A stretch of DNA of 64,000 nt from Dechloromonas sp. HYN0024 (lineage in GTDB: Bacteria; Pseudomonadota; Gammaproteobacteria; Burkholderiales; Rhodocyclaceae): NCBI RefSeq assembly GCF_003441615.1, contig NZ_CP031842.1, forward strand, positions 693,501 to 757,500. The letters are read 5' to 3'. Within the stretch, counting starts at the first letter, position 1; each line of letters opens with the position of its first letter. Below the pieces are notes generated by a model. That model was not told the DNA's origin and did not search any database. It worked only from the letters and a program-made list of their open reading frames with translations. Positions 27,351 through 35,742 of this stretch are shown here, piece by piece. The position numbers and the translations under genes are program-made.

Positions 27351-27357
27351 TCCACCC

Positions 27358-27384
27358 TCAATATTCCGGGTTTCGGGCCGTTAA
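27358..27384 (+). promoter_or_regulatory. Sigma-28 (FliA) promoter for flgK-flgL
   Basis: TCAATATT-N11-GCCGTTAA; the -10 half matches GCCGATAA at seven of eight positions, the -35 half at five of eight, and the spacing is exact. The predicted start is near 27391, with AAAGGA before the flgK ATG at 27411. Confidence 0.72.
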
Positions 27385-27410
27385 TAAAGTAGTCGAGTAA
27401 AGGAATTGCC

Positions 27411-29444
27411 ATGAGCACTGGAATGCTTTCTATCGGGATCACCGGGATCCATGCCGCGCAACTGGGGCTTGAGGCTACGCAGCACAACGTTGCCAATGCC
27501 AACACGCCTGGCTATAGCCGCCAGTACATTCAGCAGTCGGCGGGTATCCCGCGACTGAGTGGCTCCGGCTACTTTGGTAGCGGCACCAATGTCGATACGG
27601 TGCGCCGTGCTTACGATAAATATCTGACAGTTCAGACCTTTGCGGCCCAGACTGCCGCTTCCGAATCGGAAACGCAGCTCGCCAAGTTGAGCCAGATCGA
27701 CAATATGCTGGGCGATCAGAGTTCCGGTCTGGCGCCGGCCATGCAGGATTTTTTTACCGGCATGCAGCAGGTGGCGGCCAATCCGTCACTCGTCTCGGCA
27801 CGGCAGAGCATGCTTTCTTCAGCCCAGGCCCTGGCCGGGCGTTTCAGTGCGATGTCGACCCGTCTTGGTGATCTCTACGATAGTGTCAATGGTGAAATTT
27901 CGAGTGAAATCGGGCTGATCAATGGTTATGCCCAGCAGCTTGCCGACGTTAATGGACAGATTACGCGGGCCGAAGCATCGACCGACCAGACGCCTAACGA
28001 TATGCTCGATATGCGTGATCAACTGGTAGCGGAACTGAATAAGCACGTGCGGGTGACCACCGTCGAGGACTCGATCGGGAATTTCAACGTATTTATCGGC
28101 AATGGTCAGCAACTGGTGGTTGGCTCGATTGTGAACAAGCTCGTTCCGATCAGTTCCAGCACCGACCCGGAACGGGTGGTGGTTGGCTTGCAGGGGCAGT
28201 CAGGTGTGGTTCAGGAGTTGTCGGAATCCCTGGTCGAAGGCGGGGCGCTGGGTGGCCTCATGAAGTTCCGGAGCAACTCGCTGGATGATGTGACCAACAC
28301 CCTTGGGCAGATCGCTGCTTCGCTGGCTTTGACTTTCAATGCCCAGCACGCATTGGGGCAGGATCTTGAAGGACTCAACCAGACCTCGACCACGACAGGA
28401 TTCCAGGCAAATTTCTTTCAATTCAATCAGCCCAAGGTGCTTGTCGGGGCGGTTGGCGCCAGTGTGGTGACGGCCAGTTTTCTGGCCCCGACCGGTGATC
28501 CGGCTACTGGTAATTTCAAAACCGGTCTGACCGGCAGCGACTATGTGTTGCGTGCGACCTCGGCCACCACCATGACGCTGACGCGTGTTTCCGATGGCAA
28601 GGTTTTCCCCGCCACCGGTTCGGCCGGCAGTGTCGCAGCACTGAATGCCCTGATCGTTGGCGAGGGGTTCAGTATCGGGGGAAGCGCCCCGACCGTCGGT
28701 GTCGATTACCGGATCGAACCAACCCGCGATGCGGCCCGCAACTTCCAGGTGAATTCGACCATCGCCGCCGACGTCAAGCGGATTGCTGTCGGTGCCCCGA
28801 GCATCACAACGCTGGGGACGAGCAATACCGGAACCCTCAAGCTTGGTCAGGGCATTGTCAGCCCCGGTTACTCATTGGCTAACGTCCCGAATACGTTTTC
28901 CTATAGCCAGGGCAGCGGCGCCTTTACCTTCACATTTCCTGCCTCCGGTACGGTGAGCGCAACCTATGCCGATGGAACCAGCCTGAACATCGCCGCCGGT
29001 TCGATCAATCGCTTGAACGGTGGGTCGGAACTGACGCGCATCACGTATAACGGCATTTCGATTGACGTTGCAGGCGTTCCGTCCAATGGCGATACCTTCA
29101 CAATTGCCGCCAATACGAATGGGATATCGGATTCCCGCAATGCAGTCAAGCTGGCCGCCTTGCAGACCCAGAGCACGATGGAAGGTGGCAAAGCAACCTA
29201 TCAGGGAAGTTATGCCAGTCTGGTCAGCGGTGTCGGTTCCGTAACCCGGCAGGTCAAGGTGAGCGGCGAATCCCAGAATGCCCTGCTCAAACAGAATCTA
29301 CTGGCGCGTTCGGCGGTTTCCGGCGTCAATCTCGACGAAGAAGCGGCTAATCTTATCCGCTATCAGCAGGCCTATCAGGCCTCCGCTAAATCACTCGATA
29401 TTGCTTCGAAGCTCTTTGACACGCTTCTCGGCATCACCAATTAA
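27411..29444 (+). CDS. flgK: Hook-filament junction protein FlgK (HAP1)
   Basis: First junction ring between hook and filament, exported late with chaperone FlgN. It is 677 residues, on the long side: N-terminal LEATQHNVANANTPGYSRQ, C-terminal SGVNLDEEAANLIRYQQAYQ. The central part (about 320-560) is Gly/Thr/Ala rich and variable, probably the surface-exposed domain. It is expressed from its own sigma-28 site in addition to any read-through from flgJ. Confidence 0.95.
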   Translation: MSTGMLSIGITGIHAAQLGLEATQHNVANANTPGYSRQYIQQSAGIPRLSGSGYFGSGTNVDTVRRAYDKYLTVQTFAAQTAASESETQLAKLSQIDNMLGDQSSGLAPAMQDFFTGMQQVAANPSLVSARQSMLSSAQALAGRFSAMSTRLGDLYDSVNGEISSEIGLINGYAQQLADVNGQITRAEASTDQTPNDMLDMRDQLVAELNKHVRVTTVEDSIGNFNVFIGNGQQLVVGSIVNKLVPISSSTDPERVVVGLQGQSGVVQELSESLVEGGALGGLMKFRSNSLDDVTNTLGQIAASLALTFNAQHALGQDLEGLNQTSTTTGFQANFFQFNQPKVLVGAVGASVVTASFLAPTGDPATGNFKTGLTGSDYVLRATSATTMTLTRVSDGKVFPATGSAGSVAALNALIVGEGFSIGGSAPTVGVDYRIEPTRDAARNFQVNSTIAADVKRIAVGAPSITTLGTSNTGTLKLGQGIVSPGYSLANVPNTFSYSQGSGAFTFTFPASGTVSATYADGTSLNIAAGSINRLNGGSELTRITYNGISIDVAGVPSNGDTFTIAANTNGISDSRNAVKLAALQTQSTMEGGKATYQGSYASLVSGVGSVTRQVKVSGESQNALLKQNLLARSAVSGVNLDEEAANLIRYQQAYQASAKSLDIASKLFDTLLGITN

Positions 29445-29455
29445 GGAGCAACATC

Positions 29456-30682
29456 ATGCGGATAAGCACCTCGATGATGTTTGATACCAATACCCAGAAC
29501 CTGCAGCAATTACAGACGGGGTTGTACCGGCTGCAAAACCAGATGTCCACCGGACGGCGGATTCTGACCCCGGCAGATGATCCGGTTTCTGCCGCCCAAG
29601 CGGTGGTGATTAGCCAGAAAAAGTCGGTCAATAGCCAGTTTGTCGATAATCAGGGCAATGCCGCCAGCCAGTTGGCCAGTCTGGAAAGCACGTTGCGCAG
29701 CACCAGTGATCTCATCTCCAATGTCATGGTCAGAGCCGCCGAGGCTGACAACGCGAATATCAGCGATACCGCGCGGGTGGCGCTGGCAGCGGAGATTGGT
29801 CAGGATTTCGAACAGTTGCTCGGCTTGGCCAACACTACTGATGCGATGGGCCAGCATGTCTTTGCGGGATTCCGGGCGGAAACGCAGCCGTTTGCCGTGT
29901 CGGGGACCCCAGGTAACCGAACCATCAACTACCATGGTGATGATGGCACGCGTCAGTTGCAGGTCGATACCGGCCGGGTGATGGATGTATCTGCGGCCGG
30001 CAGCGATGTTTTCATGCATGTTCGGCAGGGCAATGGACAGTTTTCATTTTCTGCCGGAGCGACCAATGCCGGGACCGGCATTCTCGGCTCATCGTCCATA
30101 ATTTCCGGCTATAACGACAGTACCTATAAGCTCACTTTCACGGCCCCCGGCGTCTATACCCTTGATGTGACAACCAATGGCGTGCCTGCTGCACCAGTAA
30201 CCGGCCAGGTCTATACGGCAGGTTCGGATATCGTGCTCGGACCGGTCGGCCAGCAGATCAAGATTAATATTTCCGGAACCCCGGCTGCCGGCGACACCTT
30301 TACTGTTCAACCGGCGAGCAACCAGGATATCTTCACTACCCTGGATAGCATGATCAAGGCGCTCAGTGCCAATGTGTCCACCTCGCCGACAACTCAGGCG
30401 GCCTTCAAGAACCAGATAACCCAGATTCGCCAGAGCCTTGACCAGGTTTACGATCACCTGATCACCGCGCAAACGTCGGTTGGTGCCCGTCGCCTGGAAC
30501 TGGAGAATCTGACCACCGCCGGGGCGGACCGTGATCTGCAATATCAGACTGATCTGAGCAAACTTCAGGATCTCGATTACACCCAGGCGATCTCCGATAT
30601 GGCCAACAACAAGATGGTCCTTGAGGCAGCCCAATTGTCGTTCAAGCAGGTCAGTCAGATGACCCTGTTCAATTACCTATGA
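29456..30682 (+). CDS. flgL: Hook-filament junction protein FlgL (HAP3)
   Basis: Second junction ring, flagellin-like at both ends. It is 408 residues: N-terminus MRISTSMMFDTNTQNLQQLQ with MSTGRRILTPADDPVSAAQA, C-terminus helix ending MTLFNYL. The middle (about 175-290) is the variable exposed part. It starts 11 bases after flgK with AAGGAG, and overlaps the next gene in an ATGA. Confidence 0.95.
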   Translation: MRISTSMMFDTNTQNLQQLQTGLYRLQNQMSTGRRILTPADDPVSAAQAVVISQKKSVNSQFVDNQGNAASQLASLESTLRSTSDLISNVMVRAAEADNANISDTARVALAAEIGQDFEQLLGLANTTDAMGQHVFAGFRAETQPFAVSGTPGNRTINYHGDDGTRQLQVDTGRVMDVSAAGSDVFMHVRQGNGQFSFSAGATNAGTGILGSSSIISGYNDSTYKLTFTAPGVYTLDVTTNGVPAAPVTGQVYTAGSDIVLGPVGQQIKINISGTPAAGDTFTVQPASNQDIFTTLDSMIKALSANVSTSPTTQAAFKNQITQIRQSLDQVYDHLITAQTSVGARRLELENLTTAGADRDLQYQTDLSKLQDLDYTQAISDMANNKMVLEAAQLSFKQVSQMTLFNYL

Positions 30683-31137
30683 AAAAAATTGCTGCGGTGC
30701 TGATTGCCTCGGCCTTGTTGGCTGGCTGCGGGAATTCGCCCCTGATTCCCAATCAGACCATCGCGCTGACGGCCAAAAAAAGCGTCAGCCTCGCTTCGCT
30801 GGCGACCGCAGGGGTGGTCGTAGGCGCGATTTACCTGATTTACGATCCGCTTGCCCCCAACTGGGAGATCGAGGAGTCCAAAGTGGCGCCGGATGTCTAC
30901 CGTTTTTCGATGAAGATGAAGCGCTACCATACCGGCGGTGCTGGCGAGTCAGTGCAGATACTGAAGCGACGGGCCAGCCAGCTGCAATACGAAAATGGAT
31001 TTGGCAGCTACCAGATTCTCGAATACACCGAAGGCATTGATTCGCAAACCATCGGCGCCAGACGCGTTGCCGAGGGAACCATCCGTCTGGTGCAGCGCCA
31101 GGATGCCGATTCGTTCAGGCTTAATGAAGGCTACTGA
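30679..31137 (+). CDS. Predicted lipoprotein of unknown function, overlapping flgL
   Basis: It is 152 residues with a clear lipoprotein signal: KK at the start, a hydrophobic core, and lipobox LLAGC (Cys 17). The second residue after Cys is Asn (CGN), not Asp, which favours outer-membrane sorting. A second hydrophobic stretch (LATAGVVVGAIYLIYDPL, about 40-57) follows, then a soluble domain (about 60-152) of unknown family with a basic patch KMKRYHTGG. Its ATG overlaps the flgL TGA, so it is translated with flgL and should be a late (FliA) product. It converges on fliR with a 7-base overlap of coding ends. I do not recognise it as a known flagellar protein. Confidence 0.82.
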   Translation: MKKIAAVLIASALLAGCGNSPLIPNQTIALTAKKSVSLASLATAGVVVGAIYLIYDPLAPNWEIEESKVAPDVYRFSMKMKRYHTGGAGESVQILKRRASQLQYENGFGSYQILEYTEGIDSQTIGARRVAEGTIRLVQRQDADSFRLNEGY

Positions 31138-31916
31138 GCGGCCGGAACGGCAAATCCCAATATGGCACTGAGGGCATATTCGTAGAGCCCCTGCAGCGGC
31201 GTCGCTAGATAGTTCATGCTGACCGCCAGCGCGACAAAGCCACCAATCATCGTCAGCGGGAAACCCAGGGCAAAGATATTGAGCTGTGGAGCCGCCCGCG
31301 TCAGAACGGCCAATGCCAGATTGGTTATCATTAGCGCGACGACTACGGGGAGCGAGAGCAGGACACCGACCGAAAACATCTTGGTGCCGAGCTCGACCAG
31401 ATTGAGCCAGCTGTCCGCCCCGAGCGGCGTGGCGCTGACTGGGATGGCATAAAAGCTCTGGGCCAGCGTGGCGACATACATGAGGTGGCCATTCAGCGAT
31501 AGAAAGAGCAAAAAACTGATGAGGCCGATAAACTCGCCGATCACTGGCGTTTGCGAGGCACTCATCGGGTCATAGAAAGTGGCGAAACCGAGTCCCATCT
31601 GGGTGCCGATGAATTCGCCGGCCAGATCGATGGCGGCAAAAACGATGCGGGCGGCAAAGCCCATGCCGATGCCGATAAGCATTTGCTGACCCATGATCCA
31701 CAGGCCCGCCAGCGAGCCCGGGGCGACGGCCGGCATGGGGGGCAGGGCAGGAGCAATCGCCATGGCGATACACAACCCAAGAATCAGGCGGGTCCGGCGG
31801 GGAATCCCGGCCGATCCCCAGAGCGGCGAGGTGGCGATGAAAGCCAGTATGCGAGTCAGCGGAAAGGTGAAGGCGACAATCCAGGCATCAAGTTGTGCCG
31901 TCGTTATGCTCAGCAT
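31131..31916 (-). CDS. fliR: Flagellar export gate protein FliR
   Basis: Integral membrane subunit of the FliPQR export channel. It is 261 residues with about six hydrophobic helices: FTFPLTRILAFIATSPLWG near the N-terminus, and the family pattern FAAIDLAGEFIGTQMGLGFA around residues 90-110. Last gene of the fliLMN-fliOPQR run. Confidence 0.95.
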   Translation of the reverse strand: MLSITTAQLDAWIVAFTFPLTRILAFIATSPLWGSAGIPRRTRLILGLCIAMAIAPALPPMPAVAPGSLAGLWIMGQQMLIGIGMGFAARIVFAAIDLAGEFIGTQMGLGFATFYDPMSASQTPVIGEFIGLISFLLFLSLNGHLMYVATLAQSFYAIPVSATPLGADSWLNLVELGTKMFSVGVLLSLPVVVALMITNLALAVLTRAAPQLNIFALGFPLTMIGGFVALAVSMNYLATPLQGLYEYALSAILGFAVPAAQ

Positions 31917-31918
31917 GG

Positions 31919-32188
31919 TCAGCCGATCAGCTGCGGAATACTCTCGAACAGCCGCTGGATATAGTCCATCATGTATTGCAGCATCCAGGGGCCGACGAGG
32001 ATCAGGACGAGAAACATGACGACCAGTTTCGGGACAAACTGCAAGGTCGCTTCGTTGAGCTGGGTGGCTGCCTGAAAGATGCTGATAATGAGGCCGACGA
32101 CGAGGGCGGAAAGCAGGGCAGGGGCGGCCATCATTAGCGTGACCTCAAGGGCCTGCCGGCCGATTTCCATGACGATGCCGGGGGTCAT
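31919..32188 (-). CDS. fliQ: Flagellar export gate protein FliQ
   Basis: Small two-helix membrane subunit of the export channel. It is 89 residues with the family patterns [20 protein letters not shown] and [16 protein letters not shown]. It overlaps fliP by four bases and is two bases from fliR. Confidence 0.95.
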   Translation of the reverse strand: MTPGIVMEIGRQALEVTLMMAAPALLSALVVGLIISIFQAATQLNEATLQFVPKLVVMFLVLILVGPWMLQYMMDYIQRLFESIPQLIG

Positions 32189-32883
32189 GGGTTGAAGCTT
32201 TTGACCAGTGAGCCAATCACCAGATGCCAGCCATCGACCAGCACAAACAGCATTAGCTTGAACGGCATGGCGACCATGACCGGGGACATCATCATCATGC
32301 CCATCGACATCAGCAGGCTGGCGACCACCATGTCGATGATGAGGAAGGGAATGAATATGATGAAGCCGATCTGGAAGGCGGTTTTCAGTTCGCTGATGAC
32401 GAACGCCGGGATCAGGACGCGCAGAGGCACGTCGTCCGGCTTTTCCATTTTGTCGATGCGGGCGACGCTGGCCAGCATGGCGATATCCGCTTCGCGGGTC
32501 TGTTTCAGCATGAAACTGCGCATCGGCACGGCAGCCCGTTCACCTGCCTGTGCGATGTTGATCTTGTTTTCCGAGAGCGGCAGATATGCTTCGGTATAGA
32601 CCCTGTCGAGGGTTGGCGACATGATGAAAAACGACAGGAAAAGGGCTAGGCCAACCAGTATCTGGTTGGGGGGCGAGGTCTGGGTGCCGAGCGCGTGACG
32701 GAGCAGGGAAAGGACGATGATGATGCGGGTGAAGCTGGTCATCATCAGGACGGCGGCTGGCAGGAAGGTCAGCGCCGTGAGCAGGACGAGGGTCTGGATG
32801 GTCAGGCTGTAGGTGGTTCCGCCACTACCGCTCGGTGTGCTGATGACTGAAGGCAGGCCGCCAGTAGCCTGAGCCAGCGCCAT
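32185..32883 (-). CDS. fliP: Flagellar export gate protein FliP, signal peptide out of frame
   Basis: Core of the export channel. The open frame from ATG 32883 gives 232 residues with normal FliP features ([55 protein letters not shown]). It begins MALAQATGG, which is the tail of a signal peptide rather than a natural start. Upstream in another frame, from ATG 32930, the sequence reads [14 protein letters not shown], a good signal-peptide start that overlaps the fliO stop. One extra C in the C5 run (G5 on the plus strand, 32888-32892) would fuse the two into [12 protein letters not shown] and restore about 248 residues. So this is either a sequencing error, a mutation, or a slippage switch. 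Confidence 0.9.
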   Translation of the reverse strand: MALAQATGGLPSVISTPSGSGGTTYSLTIQTLVLLTALTFLPAAVLMMTSFTRIIIVLSLLRHALGTQTSPPNQILVGLALFLSFFIMSPTLDRVYTEAYLPLSENKINIAQAGERAAVPMRSFMLKQTREADIAMLASVARIDKMEKPDDVPLRVLIPAFVISELKTAFQIGFIIFIPFLIIDMVVASLLMSMGMMMMSPVMVAMPFKLMLFVLVDGWHLVIGSLVKSFNP

Positions 32884-32930
32884 GACCGGGGGAGGAGCAG
32901 GACAAGCCCGAGGGTGATGCGCCTAAGCAT
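32884..32930 (-). other. fliP: Displaced 5' end of fliP (frameshift at a G5 tract)
   Basis: Encodes [14 protein letters not shown] from ATG 32930, inside the end of fliO. It goes out of frame at the five-G run 32888-32892. No in-frame start exists between the stop codon of the main frame and ATG 32883, so without frame restoration FliP lacks its cleavable signal peptide. Confidence 0.75.
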
Positions 32931-33333
32931 TGTTCTGCCGTTCCTTGATGTTCTTCAGCCATTGCGCAAAGGGCGCTTCAGTGTTGCCGACCACTGTGTT
33001 GGCATCGGCCATGGTGCCCTTGGGGAGTTGATGCAGCGTACGGATCTGGCCGGGAACAATGCCGATGACCAGCCAGCTGTCACCGACTTCGACGAGGACA
33101 ATGCGTTCACGCGGGCCGAGGGCGACGCCGCCGACGATTTTCATGCCGCCCTGGCCGAAACCCTTGCCGCCCGACAGCTTGCGCGCCGCCCAGGCCGTAC
33201 CGAAGAGCAGGCCGAGAATAAGGAGCAGGGCCAGCGTTGCCTGGACATAGGTGCTCGCTGGAATGCCCGGGTTGGCAGCGTCGCTGCCCCACGCGGAGAG
33301 CGGTAGTAGCAGGGGAAGGAAAAGGCGCAGCAA
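32923..33333 (-). CDS. fliO: Flagellar export accessory protein FliO
   Basis: Single-span membrane protein that stabilises FliP during assembly. It is 136 residues: a hydrophobic signal-like start (LRLFLPLLLPLSAWG), a membrane helix (YVQATLALLLILGLLFGTAWA, about 29-49), and a cytoplasmic part (VALGPRERIVLVEVGDSWLVIG). The only start available is TTG at 33333, with no convincing ribosome site. The in-frame region upstream runs to a stop without ATG or GTG. A non-coding segment separates it from fliN, to which it is normally adjacent. Confidence 0.85.
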   Translation of the reverse strand: MLRLFLPLLLPLSAWGSDAANPGIPASTYVQATLALLLILGLLFGTAWAARKLSGGKGFGQGGMKIVGGVALGPRERIVLVEVGDSWLVIGIVPGQIRTLHQLPKGTMADANTVVGNTEAPFAQWLKNIKERQNNA

Positions 33334-33691
33334 GTCGGGGTCGCGTTCTGAATGAGTCAGGTCGCTATCTTAAACCTTGAAACCTTAGTTGGACACAGCT
33401 GATGGTGCGTTTGGGCGGGATGGCCGGTGCGAAGCGATGATGCAGCAGGCTCATGCCTGCAAGGAGGAGCGAGAAAGGCGGTCGCTCGACCAGACGTGCT
33501 AGCGGCCGTGTAGCGGAGTCACTCCATGGTCACTCATCTCGGAGGCGCTATTGTTAGTGTGCGTGCGACAGGGCTGAGCGAGGGAAGCGGCCGACTGGGG
33601 TTTCAAGCTTGACCCCAAACCCGATAATTGGCTTTGCTCGGGTCGACTCGCCACGCATCCCAAGTCAGGTGCCGGCGATGCAGCCGACCAC
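33334..33691. other. Non-coding segment between fliN and fliO, possible insertion remnant
   Basis: About 358 bp without a credible gene, where other flagellar loci have fliN and fliO touching or overlapping. It contains CTTGAAACC at 33376-33384 and its inverted copy GGTTTCAAG at 33599-33607, which would bound an element of about 232 bp. It also holds a possible stem ACCCGA/TCGGGT (about 33619-33643). There is no transposase frame and I cannot name an element family. No clear terminator is seen, so transcription may continue through to fliO. Confidence 0.45.
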
Positions 33692-34126
33692 TCAGCGGTT
33701 GAGCTTACGCATGCGCTCCGACGGCGTGATGATGTCGGTCAGGCGGATACCGAATTTGTCATTGACCACCACTACCTCACCCTGGGCAATGAGCGTGCCG
33801 TTGACCAGAACATCCATCGGCTCGCCGGCCATGGCGTCGAGTTCGACCACCGAGCCGTGGGCCAGTTGCAGCAGGTTCTTGATGGTGATCTTGGTGCGGC
33901 CAAGCTCGACGGTGATCTGGACGGGGATGTCGAGGATCATGTCGAGTTCGTTCATGATCCCGCCCTGACCGACCGGCGCAGAGAAAGACGGGAAGATGTC
34001 GGCGGGTTGGGCCGTTGCCGCAATGTCGCTCGGGGCTTGCTCGGCCATGGCGGCCGCCCAGTCGTCCTCGCTGATCTGGCCGGTGTCTTCGGCGGGGGTT
34101 TCGATGTTTTCGATGTCGTCAGCCAT
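33692..34126 (-). CDS. fliN: Flagellar motor switch protein FliN
   Basis: C-ring component that binds CheY-P and the FliH export complex. It is 144 residues: an acidic, variable N-terminus (MADDIENIETPAEDTGQ) and the C-terminal SpoA domain (about 65-140; LDIPVQITVELGRTKITIKN, VDVLVNGTLIAQGEVVVVND). It overlaps fliM by 8 bases, in the normal fliL-M-N order. Confidence 0.96.
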   Translation of the reverse strand: MADDIENIETPAEDTGQISEDDWAAAMAEQAPSDIAATAQPADIFPSFSAPVGQGGIMNELDMILDIPVQITVELGRTKITIKNLLQLAHGSVVELDAMAGEPMDVLVNGTLIAQGEVVVVNDKFGIRLTDIITPSERMRKLNR

Positions 34127-35135
34127 TTTTCTCTCCCATCACCGGTTCCCCGGGCGGTGCTTCGGGCGTTCCATTGATGAAGCGCTCGACTTTAAGTGCA
34201 TATTGGCCATTTTGCTGACCGTAGGTACATTCCATCAAGGGGACGTTATCCACCTGCGCTTCGATGCGAGGCGTCAGATTGAGGGGGATGACATCGCCCT
34301 CCTTGAGATTGAGAATTTCGCGCAGCGATATTTTGCCCTTACCCAGATGCGCCACGATTTCCACTTCGGCCCCCTGCAACTGCTTGCGCAGCGTGCCGAT
34401 CCACCGCTTGTCGGTAGACAACTGATCGCTTTGCATGGTGCTGTAGAGCAGATCGCGAATCGGTTCGAGCATCGAGTACGGGAAGCAGATGTGCATGTCT
34501 GCGGTGGCGCCGCCGAATTCAAGGGTGAAGGTCGTCGATACGACGATTTCGGATGGGGTCGCGATATTGGCGAACTGCGAATTCATTTCTGAGCGAATGT
34601 ATTCGAAGTTGATGTCGTAGACGGGCTTCCAGGATTTGCTGTATTCGGCAAACACGACGCCAAGCAGGCCCTGGATGATGCGTTGTTCGGTGGCCGTGAA
34701 ATCGCGCCCTTCGACCCGGGTGTGGAAGCGGCCGTCGCCGCCGAACATGTTGTCGACGACGAGAAAGACCAGGTTGGGGTCAAAGACGAACAGCGCGGTG
34801 CCGCGCAGGGGCTTGGCAATGACCAGGTTCAGGTTGGTCGGGACGACCAGGTTGCGGATGAACTCGCTGTATTTCTGGACACGAATCGGGCCGACTGAAA
34901 TCTCGGCATTGCGATGCATGTAGTTGAACAGGCCGATCCGCAGATAGCGGGCGAAACGCTCGTTGACCAGTTCCAGCGTCGGCATCCGGCCACGGACAAT
35001 TCGCTCCTGGGTGCCGAGGTTGTACGAACGTATCCCGCCGCCATCCCCCTCGTGTTCCTCCGGGTCGTCGGTCTCGCCGGTGACGCCCTTGAGTAGCGCG
35101 TCAACCTCGTCCTGGGATAGGAAATCTCCCGCCAT
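34119..35135 (-). CDS. fliM: Flagellar motor switch protein FliM
   Basis: C-ring protein and main CheY-P target. It is 338 residues: N-terminal CheY-binding segment DFLSQDEVDALLKGV (residues 4-18), a CheC-like middle domain with GGDGRFHTR, and a C-terminal SpoA domain (about 255-325). AAGGATCC precedes the ATG. Confidence 0.97.
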   Translation of the reverse strand: MAGDFLSQDEVDALLKGVTGETDDPEEHEGDGGGIRSYNLGTQERIVRGRMPTLELVNERFARYLRIGLFNYMHRNAEISVGPIRVQKYSEFIRNLVVPTNLNLVIAKPLRGTALFVFDPNLVFLVVDNMFGGDGRFHTRVEGRDFTATEQRIIQGLLGVVFAEYSKSWKPVYDINFEYIRSEMNSQFANIATPSEIVVSTTFTLEFGGATADMHICFPYSMLEPIRDLLYSTMQSDQLSTDKRWIGTLRKQLQGAEVEIVAHLGKGKISLREILNLKEGDVIPLNLTPRIEAQVDNVPLMECTYGQQNGQYALKVERFINGTPEAPPGEPVMGEKNG

Positions 35136-35141
35136 GGATCC

Positions 35142-35708
35142 TTATTGAACAATGAATGAGGTGAACAGGACCGCCTTGACCGGGCCTTCAGGCGCGGCAG
35201 CGGCTTTTCCTTTCTTGCTCTTGACCGGGGGCTCGATGATGGCGTTGATTTCATCCTTGAGCTCTTCGGCCAGCTTTTCCTTGCCTTCCTTGGGCAATAG
35301 TTCGGACGCCTTTTTCGATGACAGCAACAGCGTCAGATCATTGCGAATTCTGGGCATCTTGGCCTTGACTTCCGGCTCTGCAAGCGCATCTTCGATTTCG
35401 AGTGTGAGCATGACCTGGAGATACTGGTCGCCGGTTTCGGGGACGAGATTGACGGTGAAGGTTTCCAGATTGAGAAAGACCGGATGCACTTCCTTCTTCT
35501 TGTCCTTCTTTTTGGCCGGCTTGGCAGTTTCCTCTGCCGATTCCTCGTCTTCGGCGTGATCGCCCTTCTTGAGCAGCATGAAGGCTGCGCCGCCACCGCC
35601 CAGCACGAGCAGGAGAACGACGGCGAGGATAATGATCAGTTTCTTTTTGCTTTTTTTCGGGGGGGCTTCTGCCCCTTCTTCGGCTGGCTTGGCAGCATCC
35701 TTCGACAT
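35142..35708 (-). CDS. fliL: Flagellar basal-body associated protein FliL
   Basis: Single-span inner-membrane protein around the stators. It is 188 residues: a Lys-rich cytoplasmic start (APPKKSKKK), a membrane helix (LIIILAVVLLLVLGGGGAAF, about 24-43), a charged linker rich in Glu and Lys, and the periplasmic FliL domain (VFLNLETFTVNLVPETGDQ). It lies six bases before fliM. Confidence 0.94.
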   Translation of the reverse strand: MSKDAAKPAEEGAEAPPKKSKKKLIIILAVVLLLVLGGGGAAFMLLKKGDHAEDEESAEETAKPAKKKDKKKEVHPVFLNLETFTVNLVPETGDQYLQVMLTLEIEDALAEPEVKAKMPRIRNDLTLLLSSKKASELLPKEGKEKLAEELKDEINAIIEPPVKSKKGKAAAAPEGPVKAVLFTSFIVQ

Positions 35709-35742
35709 TGTCTTTCCCCTCTACTCAATCATGACGATCCGG

